A DNA stretch of 64,000 nucleotides. Source: Spisula solida. Its lineage: Eukaryota > Mollusca > Bivalvia > Venerida > Mactridae. Of this stretch, positions 51,201 through 60,966 are shown one piece after another (the stretch's first letter is position 1; each line of letters starts with the position of its first letter). A program made the translations under genes and the position numbers. Under the pieces are notes generated by a model. It was not told where the DNA came from and ran no database searches. It worked only from the letters and a program-made list of their open reading frames with translations. The stretch lies in the NCBI GenBank assembly GCA_947247005.1, contig OX365953.1, positions 25,914,784-25,978,783 of the forward strand, read 5' to 3'.

Positions 51201-54200
51201 GTATGGCTATACACAGTGGTTGTGAGTAGGGCATAGGGCCTATGGTGGCTGTAATTGGTGGTGGTAATTACCACATGGGATCTAATTATGGCTGTATTTA
51301 GTGGTTGCAACTAACCCATAGGGATTAGTATGACCATAATTAGTGGTGGTGAAATACCCAGTAGGGCCTAGGATGGCTGTATTGCACCTGCTATGGCTGT
51401 ACTCAGTTGGTCCAAGTACCCCTTAGAACATAGTATGGCTGTAATCGTCGGTGGTAAGTACCACATAGGGTCAGGTGTGACTGTACTCAATGCTTATTGG
51501 TGGTGTTGATTGGGCCTTGAATGTCTGTACCCTTTTGTTGTGACTTGGGTGTAGCCCATAGGACCTGGTATGGCTGTAATTCATTGGTTAAGAGCACCCC
51601 TATTGGGCATGGAAAGTTGTAATTATTTTGGATGACTACCCCTTTGGGCCTTATACGAATGTGATTTGTACTAATGAGTAACCCATAGGGCCTTTACAGC
51701 TGTGCTCAGTGATTGTGAGTACCATATCGAGACTGATATGGTGGTGATTAACCAATATGGCCTTGGTTGGCTCTACTCTGTGGTTGTAAGTACCCCATTG
51801 GGCCTCAGGTATAGCTAGTGGCATTGAGAACTCGATAGGAATGGTTGTTATGGGCAGTTGTAAGAACATGACATGTACTCCATTGGTTACAAAATGTACT
51901 TGTTGGTGGTAAGAACCCATTCTGGCCTGGTATGTGATAGTGATGATTGTATATAGTACCCTTAGGACTTAGTATGACTTTTACACGTAGTAGTGAGTAC
52001 CCATTATGGCACGGGATGGTTGTACTTGACAGTGTTATGTACCCCATATGGTCTGGGATGGCACATATAGGAGTTCAGTATAAATTATTATTTTTAATGA
52101 AAGAACTCTGATCACATCATTGATCTACAACAAAATATAATGTTCACAAAATTTATAATAAGAAAAAATGCAATGAAAGATCAAATTTTCAGGTATCTTT
52201 GGTAGTTTGACCTTGAAATGACATTGACCTTGACCTTGGGTGGTCATTTTTCAAGTCCATTTGGAGTACAATACAAAGTTATTTTGTTTAGACAAACATT
52301 TAATCATACCATTAGAAATAACAGTGTCAATAGTTGAATACTAAAATTTTAAATAGGGAATCAGTAATCTAAGAATGCCATCTCGTCCAACATGTACATG
52401 CATAATAATGTCAGTTTTGACAAAGTTTCAATATTTTGAACAGAAAATTCAACTAATAATAAGAGAATATGTGCTTACCAACACTTTTATCACTTTTAAT
52501 ATCAACTTGAATATAAAACATCTGCTAAAACAAGAAAACAAGTGAGGAAACATAATTTTTTCATTTTTTTTTCGTAATTTGACCTTGAAATGACCATGAC
52601 CTTGACCTCAAAGTGGTCAGTCTTGTATGTCCATTTGATGTACATTATCAAATGAATAATATCCAAGCAAATATTTGTGACTACATACATAAATAAAAAA
52701 ATTGCATGAGAACATAGAATTTTAAGTGTATGTGTAAATTATGGCGGCCATCTTGGACGCCATCTTGGATTTCCGTGTCCGCACCACGCGTTGACAATTT
52801 ATGCCGGCAGTTCCATATAGTACAGACATAGGCGAACATTTTGGTATATAACATTGCTTGTTCTACTTGAGTTGTCACCTCACCCCAAAAAATCACCAAT
52901 TGTCACCCCACTATAAGCTCAACTTGAGATGCTTCGGCAGATCAGGGCCTGGTTTCGCAGTACATGTAGATCTAGTCAAGTGATAAAACTTTTTGAATTT
53001 AAATTTGTCATCAAATTTCTTATCATACTATGAATTTAAGAAACTGCCTGATTAATCACAATCTATCCTAGTAACCTTTGAATCCACGTCAACCATTACA
53101 GCTTTCACCTCAGGTATAATTAGAGCACTGGCTTAAGGTATAATTAGAGCATTGGCTTCAGGTATAATTAGAGCATTAGCTTCAGGTATAATTAGAGCTC
53201 TAGTCTCATGTAGAATTAGAGCTTTAGCTTCAGGTATAATTAGAGCATTGGTCTCAGGTAGGATTAGAGCATTGGTCTCAGGTAGAATTAGAACTTTAGT
53301 CTCAGGCAGATTTAGAGCATTGGTCTAAGGCAGAATAAGAGCATTAGTCTCAGGCAGAATTAGAGAATTAGTCTCAGGTAGAATTAGAGCATTGGTCTCA
53401 GGTAGGATTAGAGCATTGGTCTCAGGCAGAATTAGAACATTGGTCTCAGTTAGGATTAGAGCATTGATCTCAGGTAGAATCAGACCATCAGTCTCAGGTA
53501 GAATTAGAGCATTGGTCTCAGGTAGGATTAGAGCATTGGTCTCAGGTACAATTAGTGCATTGACTTCAGGTAGAATTAGAGCATTGGTCTCAGGTAGAAT
53601 GCCTGATTGATCACAATCTACCATACTAACCTTTGGTTCCATGTCAACCATTACAGCTTTGGCTTCAGGTAGAATGCCTGGTTTATCACTACATGTGAAG
53701 AATCTATCATAAACTGCCTCAATAAAATCATCATTAGATTTGGTAGACATGTTTGCCTGTAAAGAAAATCAAGTAAATTCTATAAAATTGTATCAAAATC
53801 AAGTAAATTCTATAAAATTGTATCAAAATCAAGTAAAAGATTGTATCAAGTGTGTTCATTAGCATGGGAAAAAGACCGAATGGTCATCCACAGACCACAG
53901 ATAAAGGCTATGAAATTAGCACTAGTCTGAGTTAAAGTTGTCCAGGATAAATAATTATTAATTCTGACAAGTAACTTCTGCAAGTAGAAAGAATAGATAA
54001 CACTTAATTTGGTTTAATGGAAGTATACAAATTGTCCAAATCAGACAAGTCTAAATTCAAACCAAAGCTACTATTTTTAAAAGCTGAATCTATACCCAAT
54101 ATAATACAATGTAGAATGGCTAAATAAATGAGCCATGACTGATGCGCCTGTTATAATTTATCTTTATGTGCAAGTCAATATATTGTCGATAGTCACCATA

Positions 54201-55582
54201 CACTCCCCAAAAGTGCTAACCCGCCAGTTTATATTTCATTCCGCTTTGTGAAAAATGCATGTATTCACCTGAAATTTCGCATACGGATACATGATTAACA
54301 GATACAGCTGAGTATTGGTTTAGTTTGACCGTTTTGCAGTTAATTTCAGTGCATTCGGTGCATTGCGTAATAATGCATTTTTGCATGTGCAATGCATGTG
54401 GACCAGAATTCACGCGCCCATAAATAAAATCTGCATTACTGATGACTGTTCATCTTGAAAAACACATGAAATGCCGAAACTGACTTGAGAGGAACAATCA
54501 TGAGATTACGAAAAACCACTGTGAACACAATGCTCAGTTGACATTTTTTATTTTATTAATATTTTTTTTAATAATGCATTTATTAACACGAAATTTCATA
54601 TAAAGACATATGAATATCCAATGAAGCCAAATATTTGTTTAGTTTGGCCTATTTATGGTCTAATTCAACGTTTAAGACTTGTTACGTAATCTAGAATAAT
54701 TTACATGTGTAATGCATGCGCGTCGAAAAGCATGTGTTTATGTACGGTTTTGGTGTTAGTGAAGATTATCCAACGGGAATAACACCTTACATGTTGAAGT
54801 TGGCACAAACAGAACGTGGTTGACCTGTCGGGATGTCATCAGTTTGGATAAAGTTGTGGCCCTTAGTTTTGCTTTTTATTACAAAAATGATTTTCTATTT
54901 CGTTTGTAATTGTTATTCTAATTGATTATTTTGGTTTTTTCATTCACAGGAACATTCAATCTTTTAAATCAACACTCAAGCAAAATTTGCAAAATTGACA
55001 TTTCATTGAAATAGCCTTTGTGAAATTTTGTTGTAAGATTCTTACACTTCATCCAAGTTCGTTTTGCGTCAATCTCGGCATGTTACGTGTTTTTCTAGGA
55101 GGGCAGACATCGGTTGTGCTAAATGGTAATGAACACTTGTTTGTTCCGTTGCAATATACACGTGTTCATGAACAATTTGGGTGAAATATGTTGTGACTTT
55201 GTAAAATCAACTTCATTATGTAACGCGCCTGTAACGAGTAACATAGCCGTTTATCTGCCAAACTGAATCAATAATTAAATGCAAGTATTATTCAAGTATC
55301 GGTATGCAAAATTTCATAAGAGTATGTGCAGTATTAACAAAATTATAACACATAATTATGGTGGCGGGTTAGAACTTTTGTACTTGTCATCCGATATATC
55401 GGAATTGTTAATATGACTCAGGTTGATTCAATGACAGCTCTAATACATGGTAGTTGAGAAATCAGCAAATTGATATGAATTACCTGTGACAGTTTGGTTT
55501 GTGTATCCTCCATCAGGCCAGCAAATAACTGACCTCCAACCTGATTCCCACATTGTCCAATTTGAAGAGTTACAACTGACAT
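44870..55582 (-). CDS. TUBD1: Delta-tubulin, complete coding region in six exons
   Basis: Delta-tubulin is a tubulin-superfamily GTP-binding protein of the centriole/basal body, needed in many ciliated eukaryotes for triplet microtubules. I joined six minus-strand exons with GT-AG borders and matching phases (0, 0, 2, 1, 1) into 442 codons plus a stop; vertebrate TUBD1 is about 450. Visible motifs: GQCGNQ nucleotide loop (residues 9-14), VDMEP (70-74), [10 protein letters not shown] (103-112), the tubulin signature GGTGSG (148-153), and [14 protein letters not shown]. The C-terminal part has [32 protein letters not shown] and EEDFVDSF...LEQVV. These delta-specific blocks separate it from alpha, beta, gamma and epsilon. 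The segment just after MEEGI seems shorter than in vertebrates. I see no frameshift or stop, so the gene looks functional. Confidence 0.95.
45320..45540. repeat. Intron 5 copy of the 'GGCCATAACTC' family
   Basis: CACTAAGGGATATCACTCTTG, ATTCCTGACAATATGCACAA, CATTCATGTGAAATTTC and ACCAGTGGTTTTAAAGAAGA match words of the repeat at 43,690-44,470 in the same orientation. It lies within TUBD1 intron 5. Confidence 0.6.
45608..45772 (-). CDS. TUBD1: TUBD1 exon 5
   Basis: The acceptor AACTTACAG has its AG at 45,774-45,773. The first two bases complete Gly, then [24 protein letters not shown] and [18 protein letters not shown] follow. The exon ends MEE plus a split Gly at GAAG/GTATAC (GT at 45,607-45,606), phase 1. 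Matches the LMEHLVPHPEF...[10 protein letters not shown] block of vertebrate delta-tubulin. Confidence 0.95.
46461..46903 (-). CDS. TUBD1: TUBD1 exon 4
   Basis: The acceptor is GCTTTTAG (AG at 46,905-46,904). The first base completes a Lys codon, followed by [12 protein letters not shown]. It carries the tubulin signature [10 protein letters not shown] and [19 protein letters not shown], then [16 protein letters not shown] and the delta-type ENNLG-like end. The donor is AACTTAG/GTAAGC (GT at 46,460-46,459), phase 1. The longest exon, 443 bases. Confidence 0.95.
47387..47499 (-). CDS. TUBD1: TUBD1 exon 3
   Basis: The acceptor GTGTTTTAG has its AG at 47,501-47,500. The peptide [18 protein letters not shown]... 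ends in [10 protein letters not shown], the conserved T3-type GxxNNWAxGY loop. The donor is TATAA/GTAAGT (GT at 47,386-47,385), phase 2. It is only 113 bases and is separated from exon 2 by a 6.1-kb intron full of mobile DNA. Confidence 0.92.
47541..47876. mobile_element. 336-bp MITE in TUBD1 intron 2
   Basis: Imperfect inverted ends of about 35 bp: AGGCCGAACTTAAAATATTC then TTTGTTTCCCCATCCC at the left, and GGGATGGGGAAACAAACAAT then ATTTTATTTTAGGCCT at the right. The interior is A/T-rich with GTAGGTAGGG at both sides. Solo fragments of the family occur near 37,755-37,785 and about 55,725-55,790. Confidence 0.75.
48482..48512 (+). promoter_or_regulatory. Paired YY1-like sites in the left arm
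   Basis: CCAAGATGGCG directly followed by TCCAAGATGGCCGCC gives two AAGATGGC cores 12 bp apart. The right arm has the mirror pair at 52,741-52,770. Similarity to the YY1 consensus is by eye; binding is untested. Confidence 0.4.
49610..52070. repeat. Minisatellite core of the fold-back element, 42-bp unit
   Basis: The best-ordered part (about 49,900-50,650) repeats a 42-bp unit that begins GGGCTTGGGATGGCTGAAAT and ends GGTGGGTACTCAATA. Outside this the units drift in length and sequence (GGGCCT...ATGGCTGTACTCAGTGG) out to about 52,070, roughly 55 units in all. Because 42 is a multiple of three, frames such as [12 protein letters not shown] stay open on both strands without being genes. Confidence 0.9.
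53045..53110 (-). pseudogene. Decayed second copy of the TUBD1 exon 2 tail and donor
   Basis: On the gene strand the segment GTGAAAGCTGTAATGGTTGA then CGTGGATTCAAAGGTTACTA matches the end of exon 2 (AAAGCTGTAATGGTTGACAT, GGAACCAAAGGTTAGTA). It continues into the same 20 or so intron bases (AGATTGTGAT.AATCAGGC). The Met codon is changed, the E-P-K end is damaged and the donor reads GTTACT instead of GTTAGT. It marks the far end of the 24-bp array. Confidence 0.8.
53111..53605 (-). repeat. 24-bp minisatellite derived from TUBD1 exon 2
   Basis: About 20 units of a 24-bp repeat; on the gene strand ATTCTACCTGAGACCAAT then GCTCTA, encoding ILPETNAL. Exon 2 contains ATTCTACCTGAAGCCAAA then GCTGTA (ILPEAKAV), identical at 20 of 24 positions. 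The array starts about 25 bases past the exon 2 donor, after a repeat of the CAGGCATTCTACCTGA word, and ends in a decayed exon-tail copy. The outer units (53,110-53,330) are more diverged and contain stops; the inner ones keep the exon frame open. Confidence 0.92.
53631..53756 (-). CDS. TUBD1: TUBD1 exon 2
   Basis: The acceptor TTCTTTACAG ends at 53,757; 42 codons (residues 34-75) end in VMVDMEPK, the T2-side DxEP motif. The donor is CCAAAG/GTTAGT with GT at 53,630-53,629, phase 0. If the donor is not used, the frame stays open for 101 more codons through the exon-derived minisatellite, to a stop at 53,325. In-frame joining to exon 3 is supported by colinear length with other delta-tubulins. 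Confidence 0.92.
54208..55380. mobile_element. 1.17-kb TIR element in TUBD1 intron 1
   Basis: The left end CAAAAGTGCTAACCCGCCA (54,208-54,226) is inverted at the right end (TGGCGGGTTAGAACTTTTG, 55,362-55,380) with one mismatch in 19. Inside are two related subterminal stretches (GTTTAGTTTG(A/G)CC, TG(T/C)AATGCATG(T/C)G) but no transposase. No clear target duplication was found. Superfamily unknown. Confidence 0.7.
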
Positions 55583-55613
55583 CGCTCATTAAACCATTGT
55601 ACCCTGCAAGTGC
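55484..55613 (-). CDS. TUBD1: TUBD1 exon 1 (start codon exon)
   Basis: The ATG is at 55,582-55,580 and 33 codons follow, starting [14 protein letters not shown]; this places the N-terminal GQCGNQ loop where every tubulin has it. The exon ends CTGTCACAG before GTAATT (GT at 55,483-55,482), phase 0. Thirty bases upstream of the ATG lies a good acceptor, TTTTTTGTATTCAG (AG at 55,615-55,614), so there is probably a separate non-coding first exon further upstream that I could not place. A longer overlapping frame in another phase here is a shadow. Confidence 0.9.
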
Positions 55614-56824
55614 CTGAATACAAAAAATTACCATAAACCAGTTCAACACTGCATGTGCTTAACATTGAAAACTGGAATACGAGCAAGATCAAATGAGTTG
55701 GCTGATAAGGACAATTGTAAATTATTGTTTGTTTCCCCTTCCCAATTAAGATTGAGTTGAAGTATGTACATGTAGGCAAAATATTTTATTTTTGAAAAAT
55801 ATTCTTTTACATATTTTATATCACTGATATAGATCCATAAGGGATATTTATGATTAAAACACAGTGAAGTTCCACTCTTTTAATAACGTTTCGGCATATA
55901 TTAAAGCCTTTTTCAAATCATAAAAATTATTGAAAAACTACATAATTTACGTCAACATGATCCAACATAAGAAAACATATATATGGCGACGTTGGAAATG
56001 ACTTCACATCCTTTAACTTGACGTCGTCGCACATTAACGCGATGTCATCGCATGGAATAGGAATTTTGTTTAAGTTTAAATTAGTTTTAGTTTTATCTTA
56101 AAATGATCCTGCATACCAGAGATGATCCTAAACTACCAAAATAGTGAGGCTCACAAATGATTTTAGTTCACGTCATATGTATAAATAAATGTCTGATATT
56201 TCAGTAGGCAAGTTCAAAAATTATATGCTACCGGCGAACGCTCGCAGATAGCAGACTGTTACATAGCAAAGCGCTTTCTTGTGCATCGGACCACTTCAGT
56301 AGCACTCACCTAGCAAAGTGTTAAGAAACGGAATGCTATCGGCTAGCACCCTTAGTGGTGAGATAGCTTTTCACTGACAGGATTTGTTGGTGTCTGTCTG
56401 TCCGGCAAATGGTGGCAGCGGTGGGATGAAGTCAACTGCCAGACTGGAGTTGCGTTACCCACGTGTTTCCCAGGCCAAATCTCGAACGAGATTTCTTGGA
56501 GGGGAAGTAATGTAACACTTGTTGGGTGCATAAAGGGAGGTAATTGGATAATTATGCACAAATTGTAAACCTTGTAGTTTGTCATAAGAGTAGAATGGCA
56601 TAAGTCAAACAAATAATCCTTTGTGGTGAGCTAGCTTTTCACTGACGGGATTTGTAAGTGTCTATTCATCTGGCACGTTACATAGGAAAGAGCTCAGTAG
56701 CAGCTTTTGGAAGTGACTTGGTTAGGCAACAGGCTCCTGTCAGTCTGTATTGCGTGGAAATGGTTTGACTATATTACTTGTGATTTGTGCAAGTAGCGCT
56801 CAATTGCGCTTCGCTTTGCAATGG
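55614..56824. other. Region upstream of TUBD1
   Basis: Should contain the TUBD1 promoter and a non-coding first exon, but I could not place either. It has a fragment of the TTGTTTGTTTCCCCTTCCC MITE family (about 55,725-55,790). It also has two direct copies of a roughly 45-bp segment around AGCTTTTCACTGAC(A/G)GGATTTGT (56,351-56,400 and 56,617-56,665). No coding sequence is supported. Confidence 0.45.
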
Positions 56825-56904
56825 TTCCATTGCCCAACAGGGATTCAAACTTAGATCCTTTGAATTGGCAGTATATAGTGTTAACCCCTAGGCCATGTGC
56901 CACC
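56825..56904 (-). repeat. tRNA-derived SINE head
   Basis: On the minus strand GGTGGCACATGGCCTAGGGG carries an A-box (TGGCCTAGGGG, 56,895-56,885) and GTTTGAATCCC (56,850-56,840) a B-box, about 35 bp apart as in a tRNA. The acceptor stem and anticodon loop do not fold properly, so a SINE rather than a tRNA gene. Confidence 0.6.
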
Positions 56905-57277
56905 AAATAAGGGACTTGCATACATGACTAATGTACAAATAAAGCGCTGGCTGCTAGATTTACTCACTTGTTGCAAATGGAATATAAATGGCGTTAATTA
57001 TAAAAGGGAGGTTACTCATGATTGATAGTGCACTGATAAATGCCAAACCTGCGCACAAAACGGGACGCTGATTTTCTGCGGCATATAAAGATGAAAATTA
57101 TCATATTAAATCAAAACAAAATGCCGAAATTATATGAAAACTATTGTTTTTCGTAATTCTGCTAGTAGAAAGATGTAATTTGTAACCGAAATACGTGAAA
57201 ACTCAAAGGCGCCACAACTAATAGACGACAACGATTTCACTTATTTTCATTCGTTCATACATTACAATTGATCGCAA

Positions 57278-57325
57278 ATGGCGTCGGTCGAAGAAAATTA
57301 TGTCGAGTAGGCAACCAAATGAACG
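57278..57325 (+). other. Possible first exon with short upstream frame
   Basis: AAATGGCGTCGGTCGAAG opens a 10-codon frame ending TAG at 57,310. A second ATG at 57,319 is followed at once by a strong donor ACG/GTAAGT (GT at 57,326-57,327). This could be the 5' exon of a plus-strand gene extending to the right, but no further exon is recognisable and a dead LINE lies 530 bp downstream. Confidence 0.18.
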
Positions 57326-57858
57326 GTAAGTTACTGATCAACTTCGACTATGACACTTTATATACATTTTTAAGTTAAACAAAGTGTAGTTTAATTGAAC
57401 TGCATAACTTTTGGTTTGCTAAATCCCCCCGTATTGCCAGAATTATACTAATCAGTGAATGGGTCAACCACTCTGTCTCTCAGTCTGTCCCAATTTTTCA
57501 TTTTTTTTCTTTTTTAATTTATTTTTCATTGCCATCAGGTTTAGAGTCACCTTGGACCACAGGTGCAAGATTCAAAATCACATTTGGCTATATATGCCTA
57601 TTATGTCTATAGAACAGGAAAAGGTGCCTATCGTCGTGAGTATCCAATATGCAGCATATTATGCTGAAGTGAACAAACAAGAATGAAGAGCCCAACTTTC
57701 TTTCAAATTCTCAGTAATATTGGAAGGGTAGAAGAAGAACACATCTGCAAAAACGACAGGTCACGATTATCTGTTTGTGGTCGCCAAATGGAAGCATTAA
57801 TCCAAGGAAAAAACACTTTTTATTGCATCGAAAATGATTAAGTAGCAAAATAAATCAA

Positions 57859-58530
57859 TAATTATTTAGGCTTAACCATATCAAAAGATTTAAATCGGTC
57901 GAAGCACATTAATAATATAACATCTCAAGCAACTTCCTCTCTCAGTTTCATACAACGTAATATAAAAACTGCCAACACAAATGTAAAAATTGCTGCCTAC
58001 AACACATACGTCCGCCAACAACTTGAGTACTGTTCTAAGTTCTAACATCTGGCATCCCTACCAAAACAATCTAACAAATAAAATCCAAAGGTCCGCTGCA
58101 AGGTATGTAATGAACGACTACCACTACACCAGCAGTGTTACACAGATGCTAAATACCCTTGAATGGAACACCCTCCAACATAGAAGATCAATTAACTCTC
58201 TCTAAATGTTTTATGAAATAAATCAACAAGAAATCTCAACTACTTAATCCCTCAATATCACACCCAATACTTCTCTAACTCCTTCTTCCCTTAGACTATC
58301 CGACTTTGGAACTCCCTCGGACCCTCCCAACCTTGGTCAAATCCAGCCCCAGTCTTGATGTCCTCCGAGACTGGCTGTCGACCTGTAAATTAACTGTCTA
58401 TTTTAACTGTAACATACTGTCTTTTATCTTTAACATTTGTAACATACATATTTCTTTAATAACTGTTTTTCTTTGATAGCGCCACCCTGTAATAGTCGGC
58501 AATCGACAGTTGGGTGTACGATGTAGATAA
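57859..58530 (+). pseudogene. 3' end of a dead non-LTR retrotransposon
   Basis: The frame from 57,859 reads NYLGLTISKDLNRSKHIN, then IKTANTNVKIAAYNTYVRQQLEYCS. A frameshift at about 58,040 leads to IWHPYQNNLTNKIQRSAARY, then SVTQMLNTLEWNTLQHRR. A stop follows, and beyond it SFFP*TIRLWNSLG and LSTCK-like residues. This is the conserved tail after the reverse transcriptase domain in many LINE ORF2 proteins. The 3' part keeps GCGCCACCCTGTAATAGTCG followed by ATCGACAGTTGGGTG, a typical LINE 3' UTR hairpin style. 5' truncated with several breaks, so inactive. Confidence 0.85.
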
Positions 58531-58594
58531 TTTCGATAAATTTCACTAAACCACCACCAAATTCAAGCTAAACCTATGTCAATTATGTCACTGT

Positions 58595-58920
58595 TTAATC
58601 CTTAATATGGGGTACCCTGGCTGATTCCTTCCGACATAAACGAAAAACTGCTAGAACTTTCACATAATTTCTATAAACAAACTGCATTCCTGTCAATATC
58701 AGTGGCTTGGCTTCCCCGTCAGTGTCTTTCACTGTTGGAGAGAAAATTTCTATTGCACTTGAATCTAAAATTGAACTTTTAATTATCAATGTGAGCATCA
58801 TATTCAGTTCAGAGAGGGCCTCCCTGTGGTGTGGCCTGGTGAAACGAAACACTCTCCTGTGATTCAAAGCAGACGACAACTGCATATATTCGTCAATGTT
58901 TTATATACTATTCGGATCTC
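58595..58920 (-). other. Unassigned open frame next to the LINE
   Basis: About 100 codons open on the minus strand ending at 58,595; the peptide (…RPHHREALSELNMMLTLIIK…, …RNYVKVLAVFRLCRKESAR) is not low-complexity. I cannot relate it to a family. It may be part of another decayed element; I do not call a gene. Confidence 0.2.
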
Positions 58921-59858
58921 CTCTGTTTTCTTCAACTGGAATGTACAGTAAAATGTCGAGGTGAAGTTTTTACTATTTTCGAACTAGATTTCTATGAAAT
59001 ACTTACCTGTATAGCAAGGTAAATACTTATTTATGTTATTGAAAAGCTTGACATGATAAAAAACATGTTCTGTACATACAAAATCAATTACCGGACCTCT
59101 TGTCTGTCCTACAAGCATTGTCTAGAGGTCCGGTTACATTAAATTTCATCAAAGAAGTAGGATTTCATAACATACATTTTGTAACACTATCAAAAACCTT
59201 CTTACTTCATATTTTATAAGGTCAGCCAATCAAAAGCATTTTTATTCATAACCTTAGCAAACCAAAAGCCTTCTTACCTAAAAGATAATAACAAATTTGG
59301 AACATAAGGATAAAAGAAAATTGGACAGACTGCGAGAAGGCATAACTCTTGAGAATATATCCTACACTTATTTATGTTAGTATTAATTGCCTCCCTTACT
59401 TTAAGTTGAACCATAAATAACATTATATTAATATCCTTTACACAGCTGTAGAGTATTAATTATATATAACCTTTACATAAGCCAGAATGGCAGTGCTACA
59501 TTTGAAACCCCTAGAGCAATTAAGAATCCACATGAGGCTACAGTGGCTTATGGCTTATTGTTGTGAAAATAAACACGGTTCATAGCAATTAATGAGGCAC
59601 AATATGATCTTGGTAGATTCACTTCAATATATCCACAGGTCTGCATTTGTAAGATAATCTTAATGTAGAACTGGTAACCTTTAACAAGCCTTGTCGTCGT
59701 TTGTGAGATTTCTAATTCCAATTCACATACAGAATTTACAACGACTGACTACGTTTTCATCTCTACTGTTGTTCTTGACTGCAATGATATCTTTTAATGC
59801 CCTTGTATCGATAGATCAGATGGCATATAGTGTCTGATTGACCTGTCTGTCCGTCCCA
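58921..59858. other. Intergenic, no gene seen
   Basis: AT-rich. It contains a hairpin with an 11-bp perfect stem, ACCGGACCTCT (59,090-59,100) and AGAGGTCCGGT (59,124-59,134), around a 23-base loop. No coding sequence. Confidence 0.5.
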
Positions 59859-60230
59859 GGTTTACCCAAATTGACCGTTTTGTCTTACATCAATATGGCT
59901 CACTACAGTACAAAGCTTTCATACTTGTATGGATGTTGTATTTGAACACTCTGCACACACCTATATCATCTGACCTCATTTTGAGCTTTACATTGACCTA
60001 ATTTTGGACTGAGACTAAGTCACTTATTAAGCGCCAAATTCTTGGTTAACCCAAGTTGACCGTTTTGTCTAGAGCATGGCTTGCTACAAAGCTTTTATAC
60101 TTGTATGGATGTTGTATTTGAACACTCTGCATACACCTATATCACCTGACCTCATTTTGACCTTCACATTGACCTAATTTTGGACTTATTGAGGGCCAAA
60201 TTCTTGGTTTACCCAAATTGACCGTTTCGT
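59859..60230. repeat. Tandem repeat, about 163-186 bp unit
   Basis: Two full copies and the start of a third. Shared words are ACCCAA(A/G)TTGACCGTTTTGTCT, CTTGTATGGATGTTGTATTT, GAACACTCTGCA and ACATTGACCTAATTTTGGAC. Starts lie near 59,859, 60,045 and 60,208. The following 117-codon frame (60,315-60,665) lies in sequence of the same mollusc-repeat style and is not called as a gene. Confidence 0.7.
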
Positions 60231-60966
60231 CTTACATCAAGTTCAGCAAGGCATTGCTTTCAAACTCATAAACCCATAATCTGAATTTTCTCAAACACTA
60301 TCAAAGCTTTTAACTTGAAAGTCAATACATTTGGGGCATGTGATGACCTTCATCAACTGACAAGAGGAAACAAATTATCCAGCATTTTATTAGAGTTATT
60401 CCCCTTTTCTGACTTTGATTTTTTACACAAAAATGTCAATTTCTCGAAGACTATCAAAGGTATACATCCACTTGAAACTCAACATAGTTATCCAGCGTCA
60501 CAAGGGGAGTCCATAATGACAAGTCTGGTAACCCTGTGGCTGATATTTATGAGTTATCTGTCCTTGTTACTCTTAGAATTTCAGTCACAGCTGAGCAAGG
60601 GTACTATCAGGTATGAGAACGTCAAGCTTTCAGCACTCGAAGGCGGTGCTCTTATTAATATATAGTCCTATTTAGTCTTTGTAAAATGATTGGTGTCCTG
60701 CTACATACATAATTATGTTCATGTGTTACCAGATGGCAGCTTCAGCATTTTGGTCAGTACCGGTATATAATATAGCACATTGCCTGGTGCACAGTATTTG
60801 GGCAAATTGGGTTAGCATCAAGGTCAAAAAATAAAGTTTAATATTTTTATGTCAAATCAAGTGTTTTATATGAGTACATGTATCTATTTTATTGGTTAAT
60901 TTAAAAAAAGTCATTCCTGTTAATAGTTTTTGTGAAATTTAGCATTTTGTACGGCTGATCAGCTTA

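Larger units (their letters stand above)
48327..52913. mobile_element. 4.6-kb fold-back element in TUBD1 intron 2
   Basis: Both ends read TAGTGGGGTGACAAT inward (48,327-48,342 and the reverse complement ending at 52,913), each flanked by TAA, a possible 3-bp target duplication of the kind made by PIF/Harbinger elements. Inverted arms of about 0.8 kb (to about 49,140 and from about 52,110) enclose a minisatellite. The arms are almost identical over 48,385-48,640 against 52,630-52,860 and less so inward. There is no transposase frame, so it is non-autonomous. The short frames in the two arms are mirror images and not genes. Confidence 0.8.

Noticed and set aside
55440..55649. 69-codon minus frame overlapping TUBD1 exon 1 in another phase
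   Set aside because: The neighbouring phase gives the conserved tubulin N-terminus with GQCGNQ and a proper donor, so this frame is a shadow.
60315..60665. 117-codon frame following the 59.9-60.2 kb tandem repeat
   Set aside because: It lies in the same style of interspersed mollusc repeat, has no recognisable domain and no splice or start evidence.
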